Origin: Microbacterium pygmaeum
GTDB taxonomy: Bacteria; Actinomycetota; Actinomycetes; Actinomycetales; Microbacteriaceae
Reading direction: 5' to 3'
Assembly: GCF_900100885.1 (NCBI RefSeq)
Contig: NZ_LT629692.1
Coordinates: 2,170,001 to 2,234,000, forward strand
Length of the DNA stretch: 64,000 nt
How positions within the stretch are numbered: the stretch's first letter is position 1; each line of letters opens with the position of its first letter. The notes below the pieces were generated by a model that ran no database searches, was not told the DNA's origin, and saw nothing but the letters and a program-made list of their open reading frames with translations. Position numbers and translations under genes: made by a program. Positions 25,246-34,393 of the stretch are shown here, one piece after another.

Positions 25246-26574
25246 CTAGGCCACGTCGATGTAGACGGTCGGCAGCGCCGGGTCCGACCGGCTCAGTGCG
25301 AGGGCGCGCACCGGCAGCTCTTCACGCACGAACGCGTGATGCTCGCGTGCGGCTCGGACCCCTGACGGACCGGTGAAGGCAGCATCCGGTTCACCGTCCG
25401 CGACGAGCCTCACCTGCAGGGCGCGCGCATCCGGATGCTGCGCCCCCGTGGCCACCTCCTCGAAGCCGTCGGAGACCGCGATCAGCTCGGAGGTCGCCGT
25501 GCCGCGCTCCAGCGTGCGGAACGCGGCCTTGCGGCCGCCGGTCGATCCCTTGTCCAGCGACGCCTTGGCCACTGGCACCCAGCCGCCTACCGAATCCTCC
25601 CGCGCGACGAGCTTGTAGACCATCCCGGCGGTGGGGGTGCCCGATCCGGTGACGACCGAGGTGCCCACGCCGTACGAATCGACGGGGGATGCCGCCAGCG
25701 CAGCGATCGCATACTCGTCGAGGTCGCTCGTGACCGTGATCTTCGTCCCGGTCGCTCCGAGTTCGTCCAGCTGTGTGCGCACCTGTGCGGCGACGGTCGG
25801 CAGGTCGCCGGAGTCGATGCGCACGCCGCCGAGCCCGGTCCCGGCGACCCGGATCGCGAGAGCGACGCCTTCCTGAATGTCGTACGTGTCGATCAGCAGT
25901 GTGGTGCCGGTGCCGAGGGCGTCGACCTGCGAACGGAACGCGTCCTCCTCGGTGTCGTGCAGCAGGGTCCAGGCGTGCGCGGCGGTGCCCATCGTCGGGA
26001 GGCCCCAGCGGCGTCCGGCTTCGAGGTTCGAGGTCGCATTGAACCCCGTGATGTAGGCGGCGCGGGCGGCGGCGATGGCCGACTCCTCCCCGGCTCGGCG
26101 CGAGCCCATCTCGGCCAGAGGGCGTTCACCGGCCGCGATGCTCATGCGCGCAGCGGCGGTGGCGATCGCCGAGTCGTGATTGAGGACGCTCAGGGCCAGC
26201 GTCTCGAGCACGACGGCCTCGGCGAAGGTGCCCTCGACGGTGAGGATCGGTGAACCGGGGAAGTACGCCTCACCCTCGCGGTAGCCCGAGATCGAGCCGG
26301 TGAACCGGTAGCCCTCCAAGAACGTCAGGGTCGCGGCATCCACCACCCGCTCATCGCGGAGGAACCGCAATTCGTCCTCGCCGAAGCGGAAGTCCTCGAT
26401 CAGCTCGAGCAGGCGGCCGGTGCCGGCCACGACGCCGAATCGGCGACCCGCGGACAGTCGTCTGCCGAACAGCTCGAAGACGCAGCGGCGGTGCGCCGTG
26501 CCGTCCTTGAGCGCTGCGTCCAGCATGGTCAGCTCGTAGCGATCGGTGTGCAGGGCGGTGCTGCCGGCGGTCAT
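25246..26574 (-). CDS. pncB: Nicotinate phosphoribosyltransferase
   Basis: Makes nicotinate mononucleotide from nicotinate and PRPP with ATP, the entry step of NAD salvage (Preiss-Handler pathway). The product is 442 residues. Seen: ALHTDRYELTMLDAAL at the N-terminus, the EMGSRRAGEESA segment with the phosphorylatable-His region displaced, TSNLEAGRRWGLP and IDTYDIQEGVALAI. ATG 26574 stands 6 nt behind TAGGCT (26581-26586). It is divergent from murI across a 39-nt gap, so both promoters share a very short region. Confidence 0.93.
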   Translation of the reverse strand: MTAGSTALHTDRYELTMLDAALKDGTAHRRCVFELFGRRLSAGRRFGVVAGTGRLLELIEDFRFGEDELRFLRDERVVDAATLTFLEGYRFTGSISGYREGEAYFPGSPILTVEGTFAEAVVLETLALSVLNHDSAIATAAARMSIAAGERPLAEMGSRRAGEESAIAAARAAYITGFNATSNLEAGRRWGLPTMGTAAHAWTLLHDTEEDAFRSQVDALGTGTTLLIDTYDIQEGVALAIRVAGTGLGGVRIDSGDLPTVAAQVRTQLDELGATGTKITVTSDLDEYAIAALAASPVDSYGVGTSVVTGSGTPTAGMVYKLVAREDSVGGWVPVAKASLDKGSTGGRKAAFRTLERGTATSELIAVSDGFEEVATGAQHPDARALQVRLVADGEPDAAFTGPSGVRAAREHHAFVREELPVRALALSRSDPALPTVYIDVA

Positions 26575-26613
26575 GGGCTCAGCCTAATGAGCACTCGCGT
26601 AGGCTGGTCCATC

Positions 26614-27471
26614 GTGAACGACGCGCCCATCGGCATCTTCGACTCCGGGGTCGGGGGGCTCACTGTGGCCCGAGCGATCTCGGCTCAGCTGCCGCGCGAA
26701 TCGCTGCTGTACATCGGCGACACGGCGCATTCGCCGTACGGTCCGAAGCCCATCGCCGACGTCCGCCGGTACGCGCTCGAGGTGCTCGACACGCTGGTCG
26801 ACCAGGGCGTGAAAATGCTCGTCATCGCCTGCAACACCGCCTCCGCGGCGATGCTGCGCGATGCGCGCGAACGGTACGACGTGCCGGTGGTCGAGGTGAT
26901 CGGACCCGCCGTGCGCACCGCGATGTCCACCAGCCGCAGCGGCCGGATCGGCGTCATCGGCACCGCGGGCACGATCGGGTCTCGGGCGTACCAGGACATG
27001 CTCGAGGTCAATGAACGGCTGACCGTCTTCGCGCAGGCCTGCCCCAGATTCGTCGAGTTCGTCGAAGCGGGAGTGACCGATTCCGCCGAAGTCCTCGCCG
27101 TCGCCGAGCAGTACCTCGCACCGCTGCGTCACGCCGGCGTTGACACCCTCGTGCTCGGCTGCACGCACTACCCGTTCCTCGAGGGGGCGATCAGCTACGT
27201 GATGGGATCCGACGTGTCGCTGGTCTCCAGCGACACGGAGACCGCCAAGGACGTCTACCGCCAGCTCGTCTCGCGCGACCTGCTCGCCGGACCGGATGCC
27301 GCACCCCGGCACGTCTACGAGGCGACCGGCGCCTCCGCCGACGATTTCCTGCGCCTGGCCCAGCGCCTGATGGGCAGCGGGGTGCGCGAGGTCCAGCTCG
27401 TGCAGACCGGGGCCATCGACCTGCCGCGGCTGTCCGGCGCGGACCGCTCCGCCGTCGCCAACCGTCCCTAA
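26614..27471 (+). CDS. murI: Glutamate racemase
   Basis: Supplies D-glutamate for peptidoglycan. The product is 285 residues. Both catalytic cysteines are present in their usual settings: VIACNTASAAML near residue 74 and LGCTHYPFLEGAI near 186. The N-terminus IGIFDSGVGGLTVARA is diagnostic. GTG 26614 is chosen over the longer open frame, which would run into the divergent pncB gene; TAGGCT lies 8 nt upstream. It is followed on the same strand by rph and rdgB, a common actinobacterial order. Confidence 0.95.
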   Translation: MNDAPIGIFDSGVGGLTVARAISAQLPRESLLYIGDTAHSPYGPKPIADVRRYALEVLDTLVDQGVKMLVIACNTASAAMLRDARERYDVPVVEVIGPAVRTAMSTSRSGRIGVIGTAGTIGSRAYQDMLEVNERLTVFAQACPRFVEFVEAGVTDSAEVLAVAEQYLAPLRHAGVDTLVLGCTHYPFLEGAISYVMGSDVSLVSSDTETAKDVYRQLVSRDLLAGPDAAPRHVYEATGASADDFLRLAQRLMGSGVREVQLVQTGAIDLPRLSGADRSAVANRP

Positions 27472-27513
27472 CCCACCCCCTCACGGACGCTTTGCGACAG
27501 CGGAGCAGTCCCG

Positions 27514-28266
27514 ATGCGAGAGAAGAACATGACAGAGACCACCCGGGCCGACGGCCGCACCCTCGACCAGTTGCGTCCCATCACGATCGAACGCGGCTGG
27601 AGCAGCCAGGCGGAGGGTTCGGCGCTCATCAGCTTCGGCGGCACCAAGGTGCTGTGCACGGCATCGTTCACGAACGGTGTTCCGCGGTGGCTGGCGGGCA
27701 AGGGCAAGGGGTGGGTCACCGCCGAGTACGCGATGCTTCCCCGAGCCACCAACAGCCGCAACGATCGCGAATCGGTGAAGGGGAAGATCGGCGGGCGCAC
27801 GCACGAGATCTCGCGGCTCATCGGCCGCGCGCTGCGCGCCGTCGTCGACACCAAGGCCCTCGGAGAGAACACCCTGGTCATCGACTGCGACGTGCTGCAG
27901 GCCGACGGCGGGACCCGCACCGCCGCGATCACCGGCGCATACGTCGCCCTGGCCGATGCGATCGAGTGGGGGCGCGCCAAGAAGTTCATCGCACAGAAGG
28001 CCACGCCGCTGATCGACTCCGTCGCGGCCGTCTCCGTCGGCATCATCGACGGGGAGCCGATGCTCGATCTCGCCTACGTCGAGGACGTTCGTGCCGAGAC
28101 CGACATGAACATCGTCGTCACCGGCCGCGGCCTCTTCGTCGAGGTCCAGGGGACGGCCGAGGGTGCTCCGTTCGACAAGCGCGAGCTGGATGCGCTGCTC
28201 GAGCTCGGCATCGCCGGCTGCGCGGATCTGCGCGACCTGCAGATCGCGGCACTGGCGGCCGAGTAG
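27514..28266 (+). CDS. rph: Ribonuclease PH
   Basis: A phosphorolytic 3'-5' exoribonuclease that trims tRNA precursors as a ring-shaped hexamer. The product is 250 residues from ATG 27514; an alternative ATG at 27529 would give the more usual N-terminus MTETTRADGRT, and either is possible. Seen: RADGRTLDQLRPITIERGW, TASFTNGVPRW, EYAMLPRATNSRNDRE and the phosphate-binding Arg of GGTRTAAITGAYVAL. It is the middle gene of murI-rph-rdgB. Confidence 0.95.
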   Translation: MREKNMTETTRADGRTLDQLRPITIERGWSSQAEGSALISFGGTKVLCTASFTNGVPRWLAGKGKGWVTAEYAMLPRATNSRNDRESVKGKIGGRTHEISRLIGRALRAVVDTKALGENTLVIDCDVLQADGGTRTAAITGAYVALADAIEWGRAKKFIAQKATPLIDSVAAVSVGIIDGEPMLDLAYVEDVRAETDMNIVVTGRGLFVEVQGTAEGAPFDKRELDALLELGIAGCADLRDLQIAALAAE

Positions 28267-28303
28267 CGCTGCGGGTCTTCGAGGAGCCACGGGAGACGAA
28301 CGC

Positions 28304-28918
28304 ATGCAGATCGTGCTGGCAACCCACAACCCGCACAAGGTCGACGAGTTCCAGGCGATCGTGGCCGCGACGCGGCCCGATCTGCAGATCATCGCGTATG
28401 ACGGACCCGAACCGGTCGAGGACGGCGTCACGTTCGCGGAGAACGCCCTGCTCAAAGCGCGTGCGGCCGCGGCCCACACTGGGCTCCCCGCGCTCGCGGA
28501 CGACTCGGGAATCTGCGTGGATGTGCTGGGCGGCTCGCCGGGGGTGTTCTCGGCGTACTGGGCGGGACACGCGAAGGATGCCGCGGCGAACCTGTCGCTG
28601 CTGCTCGATCAGCTGCTCGATGTCGCCGATGCGAACCGCACCGCGCAGTTCGTCTCCACCATCGCGCTCGTCGTGCCCGGCGCCGTGGTGCCCGGCGCCG
28701 TGGCCGCGGAGCAGGTCGTCCAGGGGGTGTGGCCGGGCCGTCTCGCGACCGCCCCGTCGGGTGCCGGCGGCTTCGGGTACGACCCGATCTTCATCCCGGA
28801 CGGGCAGCCCGCTGGCGCCGAGCGCACGGTCGGCGAGTGGTCCGCGACCGAGAAGAACGCGGCATCCCACCGTGCGCGCGCGTTCGATGCTCTCGTGCCG
28901 CTCCTGCAGCACCTCTGA
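28304..28918 (+). CDS. rdgB: XTP/dITP diphosphatase (RdgB/HAM1 family)
   Basis: Removes non-canonical purine nucleotides (ITP, dITP, XTP) from the pool. The product is 204 residues, of normal length. Seen: LATHNPHKVDEF, TFAENALLKARAAA, the metal-binding ADDSGICVDVL and GFGYDPIFIPDG. ATG 28304 is preceded by GGGAG at a suitable distance. The stop is TGA just before a 57-nt gap to the next gene. Confidence 0.95.
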   Translation: MQIVLATHNPHKVDEFQAIVAATRPDLQIIAYDGPEPVEDGVTFAENALLKARAAAAHTGLPALADDSGICVDVLGGSPGVFSAYWAGHAKDAAANLSLLLDQLLDVADANRTAQFVSTIALVVPGAVVPGAVAAEQVVQGVWPGRLATAPSGAGGFGYDPIFIPDGQPAGAERTVGEWSATEKNAASHRARAFDALVPLLQHL

Positions 28919-28975
28919 TGCGACGAGCCGCACGCTGTCGGTTGCGCGTACTGTCGTGATCGAAGGAGGCTCGCC

Positions 28976-29602
28976 GTGTTCTTCGTCCGCTGGGTGCCCA
29001 CGTTTCTGGCGTACCCGCTCGGTGCGCTGATCGCTTCATCGGTCATGGGATCGGACCGTTCCGCTGCGGCGGCACTCGGCGCCGGCGCGATCGTCGGCGC
29101 AGTGGTGGGTCTCGCCCAGTGGCTGGCATTGGGCCGCATCGTGGATTGGCGATGGCCGCTTGTGACGACGGCCGCGCTCGCGCTGGGGTCCGCAGCTGCG
29201 ACGCTGATCGTTGGCGCGCGGCTCACGCCGATGGCGGCGATCATCGGCGGCGCGATCCTGGGTCTGGTCGGCGGCGCGTCCCAGGGCGTCCTGGTCGCCC
29301 GCGCCGTCTCCGCCCGAAGGGCCCACGCCGTGTTTCGGATCGCCGCGGTCTGGGCCGCCTCGCTGAGCATTTCGTGGGCTGGCGCGTGGCTGATCACCGC
29401 CACGATGCCGGTCGAGTTCGCCCGCGCCGGCGTCATCTTCGGCACGGCGGGAGCACTCGCCGCGACGTGTGTCACGGGAGTCGTCCTGCGCGTCCTCCTG
29501 CGCGACCGGATGATCCGTCCCAGCCCCGACGAATCGGCACGTTCGCGGATGACGGATGCGGCGGCGCTCGTGATCTCGGCCACCGACGATCGGCGAGACT
29601 GA
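28976..29602 (+). CDS. Hypothetical polytopic membrane protein
   Basis: A 208-residue protein with six probable transmembrane helices separated by short loops, many rich in Ala and Gly (ALGAGAIVGAVVGLAQWLALG; AAIIGGAILGLVGGASQGVLVA). The repeated small-residue pattern suggests helix packing of an internally duplicated fold. No family is recognised. The GTG 28976 start is supported by a strong AAGGAGG at 28963-28969. The C-terminus is hydrophilic. Function unknown. Confidence 0.75.
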   Translation: MFFVRWVPTFLAYPLGALIASSVMGSDRSAAAALGAGAIVGAVVGLAQWLALGRIVDWRWPLVTTAALALGSAAATLIVGARLTPMAAIIGGAILGLVGGASQGVLVARAVSARRAHAVFRIAAVWAASLSISWAGAWLITATMPVEFARAGVIFGTAGALAATCVTGVVLRVLLRDRMIRPSPDESARSRMTDAAALVISATDDRRD

Positions 29603-29669
29603 GAATCGGACTCATTCCCGGCTTGCGCGGTAGCGCCGCTCGAGCGGGCGGCAGCCGTAGCCTGGGATC

Positions 29670-30584
29670 ATGCACGATCACGCACCCGCCGTGGGGATCC
29701 GAGGCGCCGGCAACCGCCGCCTCCTCGCGATGTCGCTCGGCGTGACCGCGATCGTCATGCTCGTGCAGATCGTCGGCGCCGCGCTTTCCGGATCGCTCGC
29801 GCTGCTCGCCGACGCTGTGCACATGTTCACGGATGCGGCAGCTCTCGTCATCGCGCTGATCGCCAGCACCCTCGCAGCACGCCCGGCGAACGACCGGCGG
29901 ACGTTCGGGTTCCAGCGGGCCGAGGTATTCGGCGCCCTGATCAACGGCGTGATCCTCATCGCCCTCTCGGTCTGGGTCGCGGTGGAGGGTATCCAGCGGC
30001 TGCTGAACCCTACCGAGGTCGAGGTCGCCGGCGGGCTCATGCTGATCGTCGCGATCGTGGGACTGCTGGCCAACGGCGTGGCGATGTGGCTGCTCAGCGC
30101 CGCACAGAAGACCAGCATCAACGTCCGCGGCGCCTATCTCGAGGTGATGGGCGACCTGATCGGGTCGGCCGCGGTGATCGTCGCGGCGATCGTGATCGTG
30201 ACGACGGGCTGGGTGCAGGCCGACGCGATCGCGTCACTCGCCATCGCCGCCATGATCGTGCCGCGTGCGATCTCGCTGCTGCGCGAGGTCGCGTCGGTGC
30301 TCAGCGAGTCGACGCCGAAGGGCATGCACGTCACCGAGATCCGCGATCACATCCTGGCGACGCCCGGCGTCGTGGACTGCCACGACGTGCATGTCTGGCA
30401 GCTGACGCGCGGCGCTCCAGTCTTCACGGCGCACGTCGTGGTGGACGACGACGCGATGCGCGACGGGAAGTCCGGGGCGATCCTGGCCCGCCTGCAGTCG
30501 TGCCTGGACGAGCACTTCGACGTCGAGCACTCGACCTTCCAGCTCGAGCCCGCCGGTCATGTGGAGCGCGACGCGCACGCGTGA
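29670..30584 (+). CDS. Cation diffusion facilitator (CzcD/ZitB-type Zn/Co exporter)
   Basis: A 304-residue CDF transporter that exchanges cytoplasmic divalent metal (Zn, Co, Cd) for protons. Six helices are visible. Metal-site residues occur in ADAVHMFTDAAAL (helix 2, HxxxD) and EVMGDLIGSAAV (helix 5; the usual HxxxD His is replaced by Glu-Val-Met-Gly-Asp, as found in some subfamilies). The C-terminal cytoplasmic domain has VDCHDVHVWQLTRG. The MHDHAP start gives a short His-bearing N-terminus. ATG 29670 stands 6 nt behind TAGCCT. It is followed by a strong terminator hairpin. Confidence 0.9.
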   Translation: MHDHAPAVGIRGAGNRRLLAMSLGVTAIVMLVQIVGAALSGSLALLADAVHMFTDAAALVIALIASTLAARPANDRRTFGFQRAEVFGALINGVILIALSVWVAVEGIQRLLNPTEVEVAGGLMLIVAIVGLLANGVAMWLLSAAQKTSINVRGAYLEVMGDLIGSAAVIVAAIVIVTTGWVQADAIASLAIAAMIVPRAISLLREVASVLSESTPKGMHVTEIRDHILATPGVVDCHDVHVWQLTRGAPVFTAHVVVDDDAMRDGKSGAILARLQSCLDEHFDVEHSTFQLEPAGHVERDAHA

Positions 30585-30603
30585 GCAGACCCGGGTTCAC
30601 CCA

Positions 30604-30655
30604 CTTGACCCGATCGGCCCCTTCCCGGCTTCGGGAAGGGGCCGATCGGGTCAAG
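30604..30655. terminator. Bidirectional terminator: perfect 23-bp hairpin between convergent genes
   Basis: Arms 30604-30626 and 30633-30655 are perfectly complementary around a six-base centre (GGCTTC), whose outer G and C can pair as well. It lies between the CDF gene (+) and ligD (-), so it can stop transcription from both sides. No long U-run follows on either strand, as is usual for high-GC terminators. Confidence 0.8.
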
Positions 30656-30671
30656 GGCAGGGGTGCGGGCC

Positions 30672-33209
30672 TCAGTCCTCGCGACGCACCTCGGCCGGCG
30701 ACTTGTCGGGCCGTAAGCCGCGCCAGCGCGAATGGCGCAGGATGCCGCCGGGCGTGAACTCGCCGAACTCCACCTCCCCGACCAGTTCGGGCCGCACCCA
30801 CAGGGCGTCGCGCTGATCCAGCGCCGGCACGCCGACCAGAGGGTTGTCCTCGGTCCGCAGCGGTGTCAGCTTCTTCAGCAGGACGGCGAGGGTCGAATCG
30901 CTGAAGCCCGAACCCACGCGTCCCGCGTACTGGAGGCCGTCCGGCCCTGGGATACCGAGCAGGAGCGAACCGAACGTTCCGCTGCGGCCGCCTTTGCCAG
31001 GACGGATGCCGGCGATGACGACCTCCTGGGTGCGCGTGATCTTCACCTTCAGCCACGCATCGGTGCGGCCCCCGCGCACGTATGCGGAGCCGGGATTCTT
31101 GACGACGATTCCTTCGAGGCGCAGCCGGTCGCTGGCATCGAGGGCGGCATCGACATCGTCGAAGACCGGCGGAACGACGAGCGGCTCGACCGAGCCCGTC
31201 GCGATCGCTTCGAGCACCTCCCGGCGCTGGGTCAGCGGCAGCTGGGTCAGGTCGTTTTCGCCGTGCACCAACACATCGAACAGGTAGTAGCGCACCGGGG
31301 TGCGTCGCGACTCGCGGATGATGTCGCCGGCGCGCTCCAGGTTCATCCGGTTCTGCAGCAGCGGGAAACTCGGGCGCCCGTCGGGTTCGAGCGCGACGAG
31401 TTCGCCGTCGAGCACCGCGCGGTCGGGTCCGAATCCGGCATCGAGATCCGTGAGCTCGGGGTAGCGGTGCGTGATGTCGTTGCCGCTGCGCGCGAACAGG
31501 CGCAGGCGTGTTCCGTCCCACACACCCACGGCGCGGATGCCGTCCCATTTCGCCTCGACCCACGCCCCGCCGCCCCACCGGTCAGCCGCGGCCCTCGCGA
31601 TCCCGGCGGTCGCGGAGGTGGAGAGCATCGGCCGCAAGAGCTCGGCCGTCGGCGGCCACACCGCGGGCGTTTCCGTCCCACGGTCGGGGGCGGACGCACG
31701 AGCGGGAGCGTGTGCGGGGGGGTCGGGTGGGGAGTCGGGTGGCGGCTCGTCGCCCTGTTGACCGGCGTGGACGACGATTCCGTCCGGTTGTGTGCGGCCC
31801 TCAGCATCCGTCTTCATCCGATGCAGGAGCCAGCTGGACTTCTCGCCCTCGCCGCCGGTGCGGATCAGCGCCAGCCGCACCCTGCCGAGCGGGCCGCCCG
31901 GTCGCCCCTCGAGGGTGGCGATGATCTCGTCGTCGCGCCACTTCTCCAATTCGTATCGGCCGTCGTCCCAGATGGTGACCGACCCGCCGCCGTACTCTCC
32001 GGCCGGGATCGTCCCCTCGAACGATCCGTAGTCCATCGGGTGGTCCTCGGTCTGGATCGCCAGGTTGTTGCGCCGGTACGAGTGCGGCACGCCGCGCGGC
32101 ACCGCCCAGCTGACCAGCACACCGTCGTGTTCGAGGCGGAAGTCCCAGTGCAGTGCGGTCGCGTGGTGCTCCTGGATGACGAACGTCGGCATCTCGCCAT
32201 GCGGCGTCTCGCCGAGGGCGTTCGAGGGGACCGGCTCGGGTGTGCGCCCCGCGGTGCGCTTGGAGATGTAGGCCGCGAGCGGGCCCGCCTCGGCCTCCCG
32301 GCCACCGGAATGGAAGCCGAGGGCCTGCATCGGATCGCCGATGGTCCCCATGCGCTCGAGGACCTCGTCGAACAGGAGGTGCTGGAGGCCGGGATCCTCG
32401 ATCTCCGCCCAGGTGCGCGGGGCAGCGACGGTCGGGTGCGGGCGTCCGCGCAGGGAGTAGGGGGCGATCGTCGTCTTGGCGCCGTTGTTCTGGCTCCAGT
32501 CGATGAGCACCTTGCCGCCGCGCTCGGTCTTCTTCATGCTGCTCACGACGAGGTCCGGATGATCGGCTTCGATCGCGCGGGCCAGTTCGTTCGCCAGCGC
32601 GGATGCCGCCTGTGTCGACTGGCCGGGGGGCAGCGCCGCGTACAGGTGGATCCCCTTGCTGCCGCTGGTCACCGGATACGGCTCCAGCCCCATGCCGGTG
32701 AGGATCGTGCGCGCCCAGCCGGCGACGACCGCGCATTCCGCCAATCCGACGCCCGGGCCCGGGTCGAGGTCGAGGACGAGCCGGTCTGCGGCGCCGCGGC
32801 CGCCGTCGGGAGCGAAGCGCCACTGCGGGACATGCAGTTCGAGGCTCGCGACCTGCGCGAGGTAGACGAGCGTCGGGACATCGCCGACGAGGGGGTAGTC
32901 CTTCGCGCCGCCGGAGTGCTCGATGGGCGCGCGCTTGACCCACGCGGGCGCGCCGCGCTCCAGGTCCTTCGCGAAGAAGACCGGTTCGGGATGCTGCTCC
33001 GTGCCCACACCTTCGACCCAGCGCTTGCGGGTCACCGGGCGGCCGATCACGTGGGGGATCAGCAGCGGCGCGATGCGCGTGTAGTAGTCGATCACTTCGC
33101 CCTTGGTGGTCCCGGTCTCGGGGTACATCACCTTGTCGAGGTTGGTGACGCGCAGGCGCCGCCCGCCGACGCGCACGAGCGTCTCCTTCGCGCCGCCCCC
33201 CGTCACCAC
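30672..33209 (-). CDS. ligD: ATP-dependent DNA ligase D (polymerase-phosphoesterase-ligase)
   Basis: Central enzyme of bacterial non-homologous end joining, 845 residues with domains in the mycobacterial order. Polymerase/primase (about 1-300): LVLDLDPGPG with the metal Asp pair 147/149, TSGSKGIHLY. 3'-phosphoesterase (about 340-490): IQEHHATALHWDFRLEHDG with the His and Asp of the Mn site. A Pro-rich linker (490-520). Ligase (525-end): EAKWDGIRA with the adenylated Lys near 554, then DGELVAL and KVKITRTQE. The start is a GTG-GTG pair at 33209; GAGGG precedes it. Divergent from ku. Confidence 0.96.
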   Translation of the reverse strand: MVTGGGAKETLVRVGGRRLRVTNLDKVMYPETGTTKGEVIDYYTRIAPLLIPHVIGRPVTRKRWVEGVGTEQHPEPVFFAKDLERGAPAWVKRAPIEHSGGAKDYPLVGDVPTLVYLAQVASLELHVPQWRFAPDGGRGAADRLVLDLDPGPGVGLAECAVVAGWARTILTGMGLEPYPVTSGSKGIHLYAALPPGQSTQAASALANELARAIEADHPDLVVSSMKKTERGGKVLIDWSQNNGAKTTIAPYSLRGRPHPTVAAPRTWAEIEDPGLQHLLFDEVLERMGTIGDPMQALGFHSGGREAEAGPLAAYISKRTAGRTPEPVPSNALGETPHGEMPTFVIQEHHATALHWDFRLEHDGVLVSWAVPRGVPHSYRRNNLAIQTEDHPMDYGSFEGTIPAGEYGGGSVTIWDDGRYELEKWRDDEIIATLEGRPGGPLGRVRLALIRTGGEGEKSSWLLHRMKTDAEGRTQPDGIVVHAGQQGDEPPPDSPPDPPAHAPARASAPDRGTETPAVWPPTAELLRPMLSTSATAGIARAAADRWGGGAWVEAKWDGIRAVGVWDGTRLRLFARSGNDITHRYPELTDLDAGFGPDRAVLDGELVALEPDGRPSFPLLQNRMNLERAGDIIRESRRTPVRYYLFDVLVHGENDLTQLPLTQRREVLEAIATGSVEPLVVPPVFDDVDAALDASDRLRLEGIVVKNPGSAYVRGGRTDAWLKVKITRTQEVVIAGIRPGKGGRSGTFGSLLLGIPGPDGLQYAGRVGSGFSDSTLAVLLKKLTPLRTEDNPLVGVPALDQRDALWVRPELVGEVEFGEFTPGGILRHSRWRGLRPDKSPAEVRRED

Positions 33210-33423
33210 GCTGCCCTCATGCGTTCATCCTGCCGTTCATCGCAGCCACCGTGTTCCAATTCAGTCTCCGTGCGCACAACGACAGCCGTCTGCCGCGGAA
33301 TCGCGCCGCCGCGCGGTCGACCGTGCCGCAACGAGACTGAGTTGCTGCACGGGAGGACGATCAGACCCTGATGAATCGCGTTCGGACTAGCAGCGAACCG
33401 TGTGACAGGTGTGTACTGGTGTG
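33210..33423. promoter_or_regulatory. Shared ligD-ku promoter region with a spaced inverted repeat
   Basis: This 214-nt gap holds the promoters of the two divergent NHEJ genes and no gene. An inverted repeat is present: 33257-33268 and 33333-33344 are complementary over 12 bp with one mismatch, 64 nt apart. The right half also sits in a local hairpin (GCAAC at 33328-33332, GTTGC at 33341-33345). Whether a regulator binds is unknown. Confidence 0.4.
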
Positions 33424-34383
33424 ATGAGAGCGATCTGGAAGGGCGCGCTGACGTTCGGACTCGTGAACGTCCCCGTCAAGGTGTACTCCGCGACCGAAGA
33501 CCACGACGTCTCGCTGCACCAGGTGCACAACAAGGACGGCGGACGGATCCGGTATCAGCGGATCTGCGAGATCGACGGCGAGGTCGTGCCGTACTCCGAT
33601 ATCGACAAGGCGTTCGACAACGGCGAGCAGACTGTCGTCCTCACCAAGGAGGACCTCGATTCGCTGCCAGCCGAGAAGAGCCGCGAGATCGACGTCGTCG
33701 AATTCGTGCCGAGCGAGCAGGTCGATCTGCTCACCCTCGACCGGGCGTACTACCTCGAGCCGGACGGCTCTTCGCCGAAGGCCTACGTGCTGCTGCGCAA
33801 GACCCTCGAACAGACCGATCGCACCGCGATCGTGCGGTTCTCGCTGCGGCAGAAGACCCGGCTCGCGGCGCTGCGCGTCCGCGACGACGTGCTCGTGCTG
33901 CAGACCCTGCTCTGGGCGGACGAGGTCCGCGAGGCCGCGTTCCCCGCGCTGGACGAGCCGGTGCGCATCTCGGCGAAGGAGCTGGAGATGTCGGCATCCC
34001 TGGTGGAGAGCTTCGCCGCCGACTTCGATCCGTCGGAGTTCTCGGACGAGTACCAGGACGAGCTGAAGATCCTCATCGACGCGAAGCTCGAGAAGGGCGA
34101 CGCGCTGGACACCTCCGAGACCTTCGGCGACCACGAAGAGGAGGACACCGGGGGGGAGGTCATCGACCTCATGGAGGCGCTGCGCGCCAGCGTCGAGCGC
34201 TCGCGCGCCGCGCGGAGCGGAAAGGCGGATGCCGCGGCATCCGATTCCTCGCCCGCGAAGAAGCCCGCCGCGAAGAAACCCGCGGCGAAGACCACCGCGG
34301 CGAAGGCGACCGCCGAGAAGAAGACCCCCGCCAAGGCTCCGGCCAAGAAGGCGCCGGCCAAGAAGACCGCGAAGGCCTCCTGA
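33424..34383 (+). CDS. ku: Non-homologous end joining protein Ku
   Basis: A homodimeric ring that binds DNA ends and recruits LigD. The product is 319 residues. The Ku core covers about 1-255 (MRAIWKGALTFGLVNVPVKVYSAT at the start, IRYQRICE near 40). From about 270 there is a Lys/Ala/Pro-rich tail with repeated PAAKK and AKK units (AKKPAAKKPAAK); such basic tails in long actinobacterial Ku forms help DNA binding. ATG 33424 gives the standard N-terminus; an upstream in-frame start would add MCTGV. It converges on a DedA gene with a 10-nt gap. Confidence 0.95.
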   Translation: MRAIWKGALTFGLVNVPVKVYSATEDHDVSLHQVHNKDGGRIRYQRICEIDGEVVPYSDIDKAFDNGEQTVVLTKEDLDSLPAEKSREIDVVEFVPSEQVDLLTLDRAYYLEPDGSSPKAYVLLRKTLEQTDRTAIVRFSLRQKTRLAALRVRDDVLVLQTLLWADEVREAAFPALDEPVRISAKELEMSASLVESFAADFDPSEFSDEYQDELKILIDAKLEKGDALDTSETFGDHEEEDTGGEVIDLMEALRASVERSRAARSGKADAAASDSSPAKKPAAKKPAAKTTAAKATAEKKTPAKAPAKKAPAKKTAKAS

Positions 34384-34393
34384 GTTCGGCGCG

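Noticed and set aside
30732..33371. An 879-codon open frame on the plus strand opposite ligD
   Set aside because: It is antisense to a full-length, motif-complete ligase D and is rich in Arg, Asp, Gly and His as expected for a high-GC shadow frame; no motif is seen.
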